From assembly GCA_041623895.1 (NCBI GenBank), contig JBFJVZ010000057.1, forward strand, positions 1 through 24,508: a stretch of DNA of 24,508 nt, in the 5' to 3' direction. A model generated the notes under the pieces. The model saw only the letters and a list, made by a program, of their open reading frames with translations, made no database searches and was not told the origin of the DNA. Each line of letters begins with the position of its first letter. Position 1 is the stretch's first letter. Source of the stretch: JBFJVZ01 sp041623895. GTDB lineage: Bacteria; Planctomycetota; Planctomycetia; Pirellulales; Pirellulaceae. The position numbers were made by a program, and so were the translations under genes. Positions 6,949 to 14,341 of this stretch are shown piece by piece.

Positions 6949-9900
6949 ATGCGAATTTCAGTGCCAATCTACGTACAGCAACGTCGCGGTCGCGGGACCG
7001 TGGCACCGATCGCTGCGCGCCCGCTGCTGCATCCGACTCCGGACAGGAGCGGCACAGAACTGGGGCGCGTGATCGCTGCGCTGACGGACAAGCTTCGTGT
7101 GTTGCTTTCGGATTTGGCCCGCGATCCCCAGCATGATGAACTTCTTTCCTGGCATCATCTGGAGTCGATCGGCAGCAAAATCGTGAAGCTGCGACTGGAC
7201 CTGCGTGACAGCACCGCCAATTTGAAGCTGCTGCTGGCGACGACACGACGTCATGGCAAACTGCTTGCCTTTTCGCCCAGCCTGCCGGATCTGTGGTTTG
7301 ACGTTGCCCGCGGTGAATCATTAGAAGCGCGTGCCGAACAAGTCTACGCTGCATTCTTTCGAGAACGCCGCAAAGAGGATCCCGGCTATGATGTCGCCCG
7401 GCACAGCATTGAGGGCAAGGCTTGGGTGGATCACCTTACGATCGACGTGTTAACGCAGGTACGCACGAAAAAGCCGATCGATCCGCTCCGCGCGTTTCTG
7501 GGCGGCGAAGATGTTTCCGACGGGGCGGCGGAACTGAGAAAGACCAGCCGCTGTCTGAATTGGATCGACATCGACGATCTGGCCGAACCGATCGGAGTCG
7601 ACGACGACGTCACGCGGTTGCTGAATTTGCTGAATGTTGGCGACCGCCGCGGTGTGGTCTTGGTGGGACCCTCGGGGAGCGGCAAGACCGCGCGGATCGA
7701 GGGTACCGTCCGCCGCCGCCGCAAACGCAGCCAGTCAGCCACGCATCAATTAGTTTGGCACCTTTCGCCGGCCCGTTTGATCAGCGGCATGTCCTATTTG
7801 GGTCAGTGGCAAGAACGCGTGCTGGCGATCATCCGTCATGCGCACCGCTACGATCACGTCTTGTATTTTGATGATTTGTTAGGACTTTACGAAGCGGGAA
7901 AGACGCGTGACAGCGCGATGTGCGTGGCTGACACGCTGCGCGCGCAATTGGATGTCTACCCGATTCGCGTGCTGGCAGAAATGACCGGTGAGGCCTGGTC
8001 GATCTTTCGCGAACGAGACCGCACGCTGGCCGATCGCTTTGTGGTCATGCCGACGGAAGCCTTGGACGCGGACAAGTCACTGGAAATCTTGATTGGCGTG
8101 CAGCGTCGTTTGGAAGCCAGCCGCTGCTGCAAATTCGACCTGGACGTGTTGCCCGAAGTTGTTTCGATGTACGACCGCTTCGAGCGATCATCGGTGCTGC
8201 CCGGTAAGGCTGCTGCGGCCCTGGACCGTCTGGCCTCACGAGCCGAGCGGAAAAAGATCAGTCGCGATGATGCCGTTGATGAATTTCAATCGCGGAGCGG
8301 TCTACAGGCATCGATCATCGATCGCCGTATCCGCATTGATCGTCAGTCGGTGACCGCGCGGATTCGCCGCCAAGTCGTTGGTCAAGACGAACCGGTGGCA
8401 AAGCTGGTTGATCGAGTTCTGGTGGCCGCTGCCCGGATGAATGATACGTCGCGGCCGCTGGGCACGTTCTTGTTGGTCGGGCCAACCGGTGTCGGCAAGA
8501 CACAGTTGGCAAAGGCCATCGCAACATGTTTGTTCGATGATGACGGCTTGATTCGTCTGGACATGAACGAACTCTCTTCACCCGCCGCTGCCGCGCGTTT
8601 GGTCGGCACGTTTGATGCGCCAGATGGGCTGTTAACCAGCGCTGTTCGCCGCCGCCCCAACGCCGTGCTGCTGCTGGATGAGATCGAGAAAGCGCATCCG
8701 ACCGTACTGGATGTGTTACTGCAGGCACTGGGGGAGGCACGACTGAGCGACGCGCGTGGCAGAACGGTTGACCTGAGTGGACTGCTAATTCTGATGACCA
8801 GCAACCTGGGAACGCGGGAGTCGGGACGCGGCAGAGGTTTTTCCGCCGCCACCGACAGTGCATCGATTGCCGAAGTGCATCTGCGAGCGGCGCGCGAGTT
8901 TTTTCGGCCGGAATTCTTTAACCGCATCGACGATGTGCTCAGCTTCGAGCGCTTGTCACCAGAGGTCATGCAGTCGATCGCAGTGATGCAATTCCAGGAT
9001 ATCCTCACCCGCGATGGCTTGCAGCGACGAAGTGTGTTGATCGACGTTGATCCGAATGCGATCCGGCAAACGGCCGAGCGGGGATACGATCCCGCGATGG
9101 GGGCGCGGGCCCTGAAGCGCCAGATCGAGCGAGACCTGGTTGGTCCGGCCGCAGAACTGCTGGCGGCCAGCAAAACCGATCAACCGACGTTGCTGCGGTT
9201 GTATCTACACGGCAGCGATGTGCAAACACGTTGGCAGCCGGTTGAATATGCCAGCCTCTCCAATCCACTGCCCGAAATATCGAGCCGTGATCTGATTGAT
9301 CGCAGCCAGCGTTGGCTCGAATCGGTTGCCGCCGAAATCGCAGGCGGTCCGCTAAGTTTCGAGGTCGGCAGCGATGGCCTGGATCCAGGTGTGCTGGAAA
9401 CAATGACGCTCCGTGATTCGCTGCATCAATGTCAGCAGACGCTGAGCGAATTGACCGCCGCCATCGACACACCGCGGCTGCAACGGCCACAAGCGACTCC
9501 CGTTCATCGCACCCGGCCCAGTTTCGGATTCAACCCCTATCCGAAAACAGGACGACGTGACTTGCAGGCGATCGATGACATCCAGGATTACTTGCGCGAT
9601 TCGCTGGTCGAAATCAAACCGGGCGACTTCGATCCCTTGCGCCACCGATTGATTGACGGGCTGTGCCGGCTGGAGGGCCAGTTACGGGTACGAGGAAGCT
9701 CACCCCAGTGGCTGGTTTGGCTCCGTTGGTTCGGCAACGAGTACAAAGACGATGTGGATGATCGAGAGCGCGACTTGATGACGTATTCTGCGTTCCTTGC
9801 TGACGTTTTGAAGCGCTGGCTGACTGAGCACGAGGATTTGACGATCGACGATGCTGAGATTGCCGATCCCTGGGTGAGTTGTTGTTCCGGGGCGCTGGCG

Positions 9901-10212
9901 CTGGCAACGTTACGTGAAATCAGCGGCGGTTGGATGTTCGTTCAAGATGGCCGGCTGACGATGGCGGATGTTCGTCTCCGCGAAATCGAACCGGGAAGCG
10001 CGCCGGCTGACGTGTTGGAGGCATGGAAACGGGTCGCTGCGCAGGAGCCGATTGCGCCGGTCCGCCGAATCATTCACGGTTTGGGGCCGCTGGTTGATCT
10101 GTGCACGGGCGCTGCTGTCAACGAGGCCGCCAGCGTGGCGTCGCTGCTACGGCTATTGAAACAATCCCGATCCGGTGCGGGATTTTTACTCGAGCCAGAT
10201 CGGGTGACGTGA
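6949..10212 (+). CDS. Double-AAA+ Clp/Hsp100-like ATPase, D1-competent member (P2)
   Basis: This 1087-aa paralogue of P1 and P3 begins with SVPIYV and has a roughly 200-residue N-terminal region not resembling Clp_N. D1 looks active: Walker A GPSGSGKT 240-247, Walker B VLYFDD with Asp308/Asp309, pore segment MSYLGQW, and an arginine finger at Arg363 (the neighbouring one is Asp362). D2 is complete: GPTGVGKT 511-518, LLLDE with Asp577/Glu578, Arg659 finger, GAR ending at Arg720. Like its paralogues it lacks GYVG, having VGTFDAPDG at 552-560. An RGF tripeptide (629-631) sits where ClpC carries its ClpP-docking loop. A C-terminal extension of about 340 residues is mostly helical and may be a diverged counterpart of the P1 release-factor-like region. 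The start is ATG 6949, with no Shine-Dalgarno but an A/C-rich leader. The gene overlaps P3 by one base. Confidence 0.88.
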   Translation: MRISVPIYVQQRRGRGTVAPIAARPLLHPTPDRSGTELGRVIAALTDKLRVLLSDLARDPQHDELLSWHHLESIGSKIVKLRLDLRDSTANLKLLLATTRRHGKLLAFSPSLPDLWFDVARGESLEARAEQVYAAFFRERRKEDPGYDVARHSIEGKAWVDHLTIDVLTQVRTKKPIDPLRAFLGGEDVSDGAAELRKTSRCLNWIDIDDLAEPIGVDDDVTRLLNLLNVGDRRGVVLVGPSGSGKTARIEGTVRRRRKRSQSATHQLVWHLSPARLISGMSYLGQWQERVLAIIRHAHRYDHVLYFDDLLGLYEAGKTRDSAMCVADTLRAQLDVYPIRVLAEMTGEAWSIFRERDRTLADRFVVMPTEALDADKSLEILIGVQRRLEASRCCKFDLDVLPEVVSMYDRFERSSVLPGKAAAALDRLASRAERKKISRDDAVDEFQSRSGLQASIIDRRIRIDRQSVTARIRRQVVGQDEPVAKLVDRVLVAAARMNDTSRPLGTFLLVGPTGVGKTQLAKAIATCLFDDDGLIRLDMNELSSPAAAARLVGTFDAPDGLLTSAVRRRPNAVLLLDEIEKAHPTVLDVLLQALGEARLSDARGRTVDLSGLLILMTSNLGTRESGRGRGFSAATDSASIAEVHLRAAREFFRPEFFNRIDDVLSFERLSPEVMQSIAVMQFQDILTRDGLQRRSVLIDVDPNAIRQTAERGYDPAMGARALKRQIERDLVGPAAELLAASKTDQPTLLRLYLHGSDVQTRWQPVEYASLSNPLPEISSRDLIDRSQRWLESVAAEIAGGPLSFEVGSDGLDPGVLETMTLRDSLHQCQQTLSELTAAIDTPRLQRPQATPVHRTRPSFGFNPYPKTGRRDLQAIDDIQDYLRDSLVEIKPGDFDPLRHRLIDGLCRLEGQLRVRGSSPQWLVWLRWFGNEYKDDVDDRERDLMTYSAFLADVLKRWLTEHEDLTIDDAEIADPWVSCCSGALALATLREISGGWMFVQDGRLTMADVRLREIEPGSAPADVLEAWKRVAAQEPIAPVRRIIHGLGPLVDLCTGAAVNEAASVASLLRLLKQSRSGAGFLLEPDRVT

Positions 10213-12602
10213 TGAGCAGTATCAAAGTTCCGGTCTTGCTGACCCGATACTCCGAACAGCTGTTTACCGCCCGTGTCGTGGACGGGCCGGCAGCAGACGC
10301 AGCCGCGCGGACCGCAACGGAGGCGATGACGCAAGTGCAAAAGTTTCTTAAACAACAAGCCGAGCGCGAGCCGTACCAGTATTGGCCAAAAATCGACAAC
10401 TACGAATTGCACAACACCGCCGTGCGGGTCCGCTTGTTCTATCGCGACGGCAACCGCCAGTTTCCGGCCAGCCGCGAGATGAAGATCCCCGTTCGCTACG
10501 TGCTTGGTCGCTATGTCGATGACAGCGTTGAATGTTTTCTGTCTGACTATGACATTATCTTTCACTGCCCGGCGTTGCGCGAGCTGCCGCAATTGATTGA
10601 TGAAGCGGTCCGCTATGCAGCGGCGCGGATAGCGTCGCGTCAGTTGATCGCCGCGACGCCGCCGGCCAACGCGTCGGAATTGCGGATTGTGCGATTGCGG
10701 CTTAAAGAACGTCGCTTGCGGATCGATCATGAAGCGACGGGCGCGTTGGCGATCGTGGCTGATCCGCTGGTCAAGACGGCCCGGAAACGCAAGTCAACAC
10801 CAACCAGGCATCGTGACGGAGAAGTCGCGCAGTTACTGGGTGCCATGAAGGATGCCAGCGTGCTGCTGGTGGGCGAGGCCGGTAGCGGAAAGACGACCGT
10901 CACCAAGCTGGCCGCTGCCAACCATCAGTCGGCAGTCCGTGAGCTGGCCAAATCGCTCGGCAATCCGCCCCCGCCGCCGCTGGTTTGGGAAAGTTCTGCG
11001 GAAAACCTGATCGCCGGAATGCAGTATTTGGGCGAATGGGAACAGCGTTTGGAAGAAGTCATCGCCGAACTGGAATCAATCGGGGGCGTGCTGTTCTTGT
11101 CATCGCAAATTGATCTTGTCCGTCTGGGAGGCACGCAGCCAACCGATTCACTGGCCGCCTTCTTGATGCCCTATGTGCGACGCGGCGAGATCCGTTTGAT
11201 CAGCGAATCGACGCCGGAAGAACTCGACGCAGCCAGGCGTTTGTTACCGGGCTGGGTGGAGTGTTTTCAGATCATCAATGTGCAAACACTGACTCACGGC
11301 CAGACCCGCGATATTGCCGAGACGATGCTCAAGGATGCCAGCCGCAACCATCGCATCGATGTCGAAGATACGGCGGCCGAGACCGCCACGCGTCTGTTTG
11401 CACAGTTCATGCCCTACCTTTCGCCGCCCAAGGGTGTGGTTCAGATGATTGGTGATGTGATTGAAGAGACCAGGCGTCAAGTGACGTTCTCGACGGCGGG
11501 GGCAGCCTCAGGGGCGGAGTCCAGCACGGAAACAAGCAAATTGCGGCTGTCGAAGTCGGCTGCTCGGCAGCCATCGGCATCACGGCGACCAAAAATCAGC
11601 ACCCGGACCATCGTCGATCACTTCACCAGGCTGACCGGGCTGCCGGAAACGATGTTGCGTGATTCGCTGACCTTGCACAGTGATCAAGTGCGGCAACGGC
11701 TGCAGCAAGATGTGATCGGCCAGGCGGCGGCTGTGCAAGCTGCGACCAATGTGGTGCTCAAGCTGAAAGCCGGCTTGTGCGATCCCCGTCGTCCGGTGGC
11801 GACGATGTTGTTTTGTGGACCGACCGGTGTCGGCAAGACACAGTTGGCTCAGTCACTGGCGGATTATTTGTTCGGACACGCTGTGGCGGCGGATAAACCG
11901 CACCGCAAATCAGCGGATACCGTGCTCGTGCGATTGGATATGAGCGAGTACGCCAGTTGGGATGCGGTCGATCGATTCTTGATCGGTGCCGATGGCGAAG
12001 TTGCGCCCTGGATTGCCCGGCTTCGTGATCGACCGATGTCCGTGGTTTTGTTGGACGAGTTCGAGAAGGCGTCACCGGAAGTCCATGACTGCCTGCTATC
12101 GGCGCTGGACGAAGGCCGCCTCACCGATCGCTTTGGCAGAACAACAACGCTGTGCGGTTCGATTGTTGTCTTGACCAGTAACGTCGGCTCACGCAGCACG
12201 GAACTGGTAGGTTTTAGCAGCGAAGCTAACCGCGCGCTGGAACGAGCCATCGAACAGGAGTTTCGACCGGAGTTCCTCAATCGCTTGGATGAAGTCGTGA
12301 TCTTCGAACCGTTGCCGGCTGCGGTCATCGAGCAGATCGTTGAAAAGGAATTGCGAGCGTTGTCGCGACGAGAAACATTGCGGTCACGGCGTGTGCAATT
12401 GGAATGGGACGATGCGGTTGTCAAACGTCTTGCCGCAGTCGGATTCGATCCACTGTTGGGTGCGCGGCCGCTGCAACGGGCGATCGAGCGTGAAGTGGTG
12501 GCCAAAATTGCCCGCAAGCTTTTGGAATCCGATGAAGATTCTGAACCGATTTTGATCAATCTGTCCAAGTTGGTCAGCGATGAATCGTTGACAAAAGGTT
12601 AA
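10212..12602 (+). CDS. Double-AAA+ Clp/Hsp100-like ATPase, short member (P3)
   Basis: This 796-aa protein starts at ATG 10212, which shares one base with the TGA of P2 (TGATG), so the two are translationally coupled. The N-terminal region (1-180) parallels that of P1. D1 keeps Walker A GEAGSGKT (221-228) and an aromatic pore segment MQYLGEW, but Walker B reads VLFLSS (Ser297/Ser298 instead of two acids) and the arginine-finger pair is Glu350-Cys351. After a Ser/Lys-rich linker, D2 is intact: GPTGVGKT 536-543, VLLDE with Asp615/Glu616, arginine finger Arg691, sensor-2 GAR ending at Arg752. The pore loop is replaced by IGADGEVAPW. A VGF tripeptide (666-668) is identical to the ClpP-loop motif of ClpC. 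There is no C-terminal extension. It probably assembles with P1 and P2, by inference from coupling and complementary losses. Confidence 0.88.
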   Translation: MSSIKVPVLLTRYSEQLFTARVVDGPAADAAARTATEAMTQVQKFLKQQAEREPYQYWPKIDNYELHNTAVRVRLFYRDGNRQFPASREMKIPVRYVLGRYVDDSVECFLSDYDIIFHCPALRELPQLIDEAVRYAAARIASRQLIAATPPANASELRIVRLRLKERRLRIDHEATGALAIVADPLVKTARKRKSTPTRHRDGEVAQLLGAMKDASVLLVGEAGSGKTTVTKLAAANHQSAVRELAKSLGNPPPPPLVWESSAENLIAGMQYLGEWEQRLEEVIAELESIGGVLFLSSQIDLVRLGGTQPTDSLAAFLMPYVRRGEIRLISESTPEELDAARRLLPGWVECFQIINVQTLTHGQTRDIAETMLKDASRNHRIDVEDTAAETATRLFAQFMPYLSPPKGVVQMIGDVIEETRRQVTFSTAGAASGAESSTETSKLRLSKSAARQPSASRRPKISTRTIVDHFTRLTGLPETMLRDSLTLHSDQVRQRLQQDVIGQAAAVQAATNVVLKLKAGLCDPRRPVATMLFCGPTGVGKTQLAQSLADYLFGHAVAADKPHRKSADTVLVRLDMSEYASWDAVDRFLIGADGEVAPWIARLRDRPMSVVLLDEFEKASPEVHDCLLSALDEGRLTDRFGRTTTLCGSIVVLTSNVGSRSTELVGFSSEANRALERAIEQEFRPEFLNRLDEVVIFEPLPAAVIEQIVEKELRALSRRETLRSRRVQLEWDDAVVKRLAAVGFDPLLGARPLQRAIEREVVAKIARKLLESDEDSEPILINLSKLVSDESLTKG

Positions 12603-12700
12603 ACTGCTGCTGCACACGCGATCAATGATTCGCTGGGCTAAGTTCGTAAGCGGGGTCGAATCCTTCACAGGCACTCGATTCGTCCGCTCTTTGATCGGTG

Positions 12701-12725
12701 CCCGGGCCAGGGTCGGACCCTCGGG
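12701..12725. other. Hairpin in the P3-M50 spacer
   Basis: AGGGT (12709-12713) pairs with ACCCT (12717-12721), flanked by CCCG (12701-12704) pairing with CGGG (12722-12725), with a four-base bulge on the left side. No T-tract follows. It lies in the 169-base spacer between P3 and the M50 protease and could modulate read-through or leader stability. Confidence 0.4.
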
Positions 12726-12771
12726 AATACAAGATCCGCGTTACCTCAAATCTTCATCGCACGCAGGCAAG

Positions 12772-13560
12772 ATGCTTTTACAAGAGCCCCCGGAAACACA
12801 ATACGACTTGAGATTTAATTTCTTGGGATTTCCCGTCCGCGTCAGCTGGACGTTTTGGCTGGGTGCGATCGTGATCGGGCACGGATTCGCGCAAGGCATC
12901 GATCTCAGCAATCAAGGCCTCAGTCCCGGGATCGGGCCACTGCTGTTGCTGTGGACACTCTGTGTTTTGGTGTCGATTCTGATTCATGAATTAGGACACG
13001 CACTTGCCTTTCGACAGTTCGGGATCCAGTCTTCGATCGTCTTGTATCACTTCGGGGGACTGGCGATTCCGATCGGTTCATTGCGGCCAGGAGTTTCGGC
13101 AAATCGTCTGTCAGAAAAACAGGATTTGTGGGTCACCGCCGCGGGTCCGCTGGCGCAGCTGATCTCGGCGGCCGTCGTGATTGCTGTGGTCAAGATACTT
13201 GGCTACAGTGTTCCCTTCTTGCCGCTTGGTGTCAGCGCACTGCCCGGGCTCTCTGAAGGCAAACAGATCGATAGTTTCGGCTTGCTCGTGTTGCTGATTT
13301 TCTATTTGTATCCGAGTATCTTTTGGGCGGTTTTGAATCTGATGCCGGTCTGGCCGTTGGATGGTGGCCGGATCACACGATCACTCGTGCTGCTAAGCGG
13401 GGGAACGACAAGCCAAGCGTTGTGGATCAGCATCATTGCCGCCAGTGGACTCGCGTGGTACGCGTTTTCACGCGGTGGCTTCCCAATTATGGGAATATTT
13501 TTTCTAATGTTCGCGATCAGCAATTACCAAATGCTCCAGCAATCGGGCGGTTGGCGTTAA
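12772..13560 (+). CDS. M50 site-2-protease-type membrane metalloprotease
   Basis: This 262-aa integral membrane protein belongs to peptidase family M50 (site-2 protease), which cleaves peptide bonds within or next to the membrane. The zinc site is visible: HELGH at residues 72-76 in a hydrophobic segment, and the distal LMPVWPLDGGR motif supplying the third ligand, Asp197. About six hydrophobic segments are apparent (roughly 27-42, 55-75, 120-145, 168-190, 214-232, 236-252). There is no PDZ or CBS domain, so this is a minimal form. The start at ATG 12772 is preferred over ATG 12625 because MLLQEPPETQYDLRFNFLGFPVRV is the usual N-terminus of planctomycete relatives. It follows the AAA+ triplet on the same strand after 169 bases; a functional link is possible but unproven. 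Confidence 0.9.
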   Translation: MLLQEPPETQYDLRFNFLGFPVRVSWTFWLGAIVIGHGFAQGIDLSNQGLSPGIGPLLLLWTLCVLVSILIHELGHALAFRQFGIQSSIVLYHFGGLAIPIGSLRPGVSANRLSEKQDLWVTAAGPLAQLISAAVVIAVVKILGYSVPFLPLGVSALPGLSEGKQIDSFGLLVLLIFYLYPSIFWAVLNLMPVWPLDGGRITRSLVLLSGGTTSQALWISIIAASGLAWYAFSRGGFPIMGIFFLMFAISNYQMLQQSGGWR

Positions 13561-13802
13561 GGGCTCGCCGAAGCACAGAATTTTCGCGCGCCACCGTTGT
13601 GACACGTCGTAATCAATTGTAATTCTTGCGCTAAAACCGCAATGTTTTTCCGTGTTTGCGCAAGTTTTAGCGTTGTTACTGCTTACGGTCGCGGCTGTTG
13701 CGGCAGGTGACAACAAGTGCTGGGAAACCGGCGCGTTTTTTCGCGAAACCCTGCTTGCAGTCCCTGAAATTCGCTCTTCGCCTATCAAAAAAACTTGGCG
13801 TT

Positions 13803-13832
13803 GCAACCACTTTTTTTCAAAAAAGATGTTGC
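13803..13832. terminator. Possible bidirectional terminator hairpin
   Basis: GCAAC (13803-13807) pairs with GTTGC (13828-13832). Inside, after two mismatches, CTTTTTT pairs with AAAAAAG. A/T-rich palindromes of this type can act in either direction, but the T-run lies inside the stem rather than after it, so the call is weak. Confidence 0.3.
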
Positions 13833-13939
13833 GGAATCCTCAGAACCGCGTAAAGTTACCGCCAGTTTTTTACGGTTGAAAGGATGAGCCGTACTCGATG
13901 TGGATCATCGAAGCTCTGAGATTCAGCCACTAACAATGT

Positions 13940-14002
13940 TTGGTGAGCCGTGGCCGGTGACTTACAAAGCGTTTGCTTCGCAAGTCACTTAGGACTCACC
14001 AA
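13940..14002 (+). promoter_or_regulatory. Nested stem-loop in the leader of the histone-like gene
   Basis: Three stems share one axis: TTGGTGAG (13940-13947) with CTCACCAA (13995-14002), GTGACTT (13957-13963) with AAGTCAC (13982-13988), and AAGC (13967-13970) with GCTT (13975-13978). The structure ends 15 bases before the GGAGG ribosome binding site. It matches no riboswitch family known to me. A role in mRNA stability, translational control or binding of the encoded basic protein is inference. Confidence 0.5.
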
Positions 14003-14017
14003 CGTTTTCCACTTCGC

Positions 14018-14022
14018 GGAGG
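14018..14022 (+). promoter_or_regulatory. Strong ribosome binding site for the histone-like gene
   Basis: A full GGAGG lies 6 bases before the GTG at 14029. This is the clearest Shine-Dalgarno in the window, where most genes have weak or absent ones, and it suggests high expression. Confidence 0.75.
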
Positions 14023-14028
14023 AAAAAC

Positions 14029-14241
14029 GTGGCCAAGAAAAAAGCTAAAAAGAAGGCGACCAAGAAGAGAGCGACCAAGAAGCGAGCAACTAAGAAGCGA
14101 GCTACCAAAAAGCGAGCAACGAAGAAGCGAGCTACCAAGAAAAAGGCGACCAAGAAGAAGGCCGCTAAGAAGCGCTCAACTAAGAAGAAGGCCGCCAAGA
14201 AGAAGGCTACTCGAAAGAAGGCCGCTAAGAAGCGTCGTTAG
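14029..14241 (+). CDS. Histone H1-like lysine/alanine/threonine-rich DNA-binding protein
   Basis: This 70-aa protein starts at a GTG with a strong GGAGG. After MAKKKAKKK it consists of twelve pentapeptide units: five ATKKR, two ATKKK, then AAKKR, STKKK, AAKKK, ATRKK and AAKKR, ending in Arg. The composition is 34 Lys, 9 Arg, 16 Ala, 9 Thr, one Ser and one Met, with no acidic, aromatic or bulky hydrophobic residue. That is typical of bacterial proteins resembling the C-terminal tail of eukaryotic histone H1, which bind and compact DNA. No globular domain is present. The gene is alone, with its own structured leader and a strong terminator. The repetitive coding sequence is prone to unit gain and loss. 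A nucleoid-compaction role is inferred from family knowledge. Confidence 0.88.
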   Translation: MAKKKAKKKATKKRATKKRATKKRATKKRATKKRATKKKATKKKAAKKRSTKKKAAKKKATRKKAAKKRR

Positions 14242-14303
14242 CCAACTGGATGGCAAGTTCGATTTGGTCACTCTGGCCAATTCGAGCATCGATGACTTAA
14301 GAC

Positions 14304-14341
14304 AAGCCATGTCAAAGCTCGCGCTTTGGCGTGGCTTTTTT
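14304..14341 (+). terminator. Strong rho-independent terminator of the histone-like gene
   Basis: A 15-bp stem (14304-14318 with 14323-14337, including two G-T wobbles) closes on the four-base loop TCGC and runs into six consecutive T (14336-14341). It lies 62 bases after the stop codon and is the best intrinsic terminator in the window. Confidence 0.88.

Larger units (their letters stand above)
13561..14028. other. Spacer with leader structures, no supported gene
   Basis: These 468 bases contain a T/A-rich hairpin (13803-13832) and a nested stem-loop immediately upstream of the histone-like gene (13940-14002). A 75-codon frame from GTG 13652 has a hydrophobic beginning but no ribosome binding site and an unconvincing continuation. 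The promoter for the histone-like gene is expected between about 13840 and 13940. Confidence 0.55.

Noticed and set aside
9614..9907. Minus-strand frames inside the AAA+ genes (for example 97, 161, 199 and 263 codons)
   Set aside because: They are antisense shadows favoured by high-GC codon use; none carries a recognisable motif.
3421..12602. Annotation as ClpB disaggregases or type VI secretion ClpV
   Set aside because: The long coiled-coil middle domain of ClpB and the Clp_N domain are missing, D2 lacks GYVG, and no type VI secretion genes are nearby.
12640..12680. A tRNA T-loop-like GGGGTCGAATCC
   Set aside because: The flanking bases do not form a T-stem, and no acceptor, D or anticodon arms can be drawn around it.
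13652..13879. A 75-codon frame with a hydrophobic, signal-peptide-like beginning
   Set aside because: It has a GTG start without ribosome binding site, overlaps an A/T-rich hairpin, and the part after the hydrophobic stretch looks like random translation.
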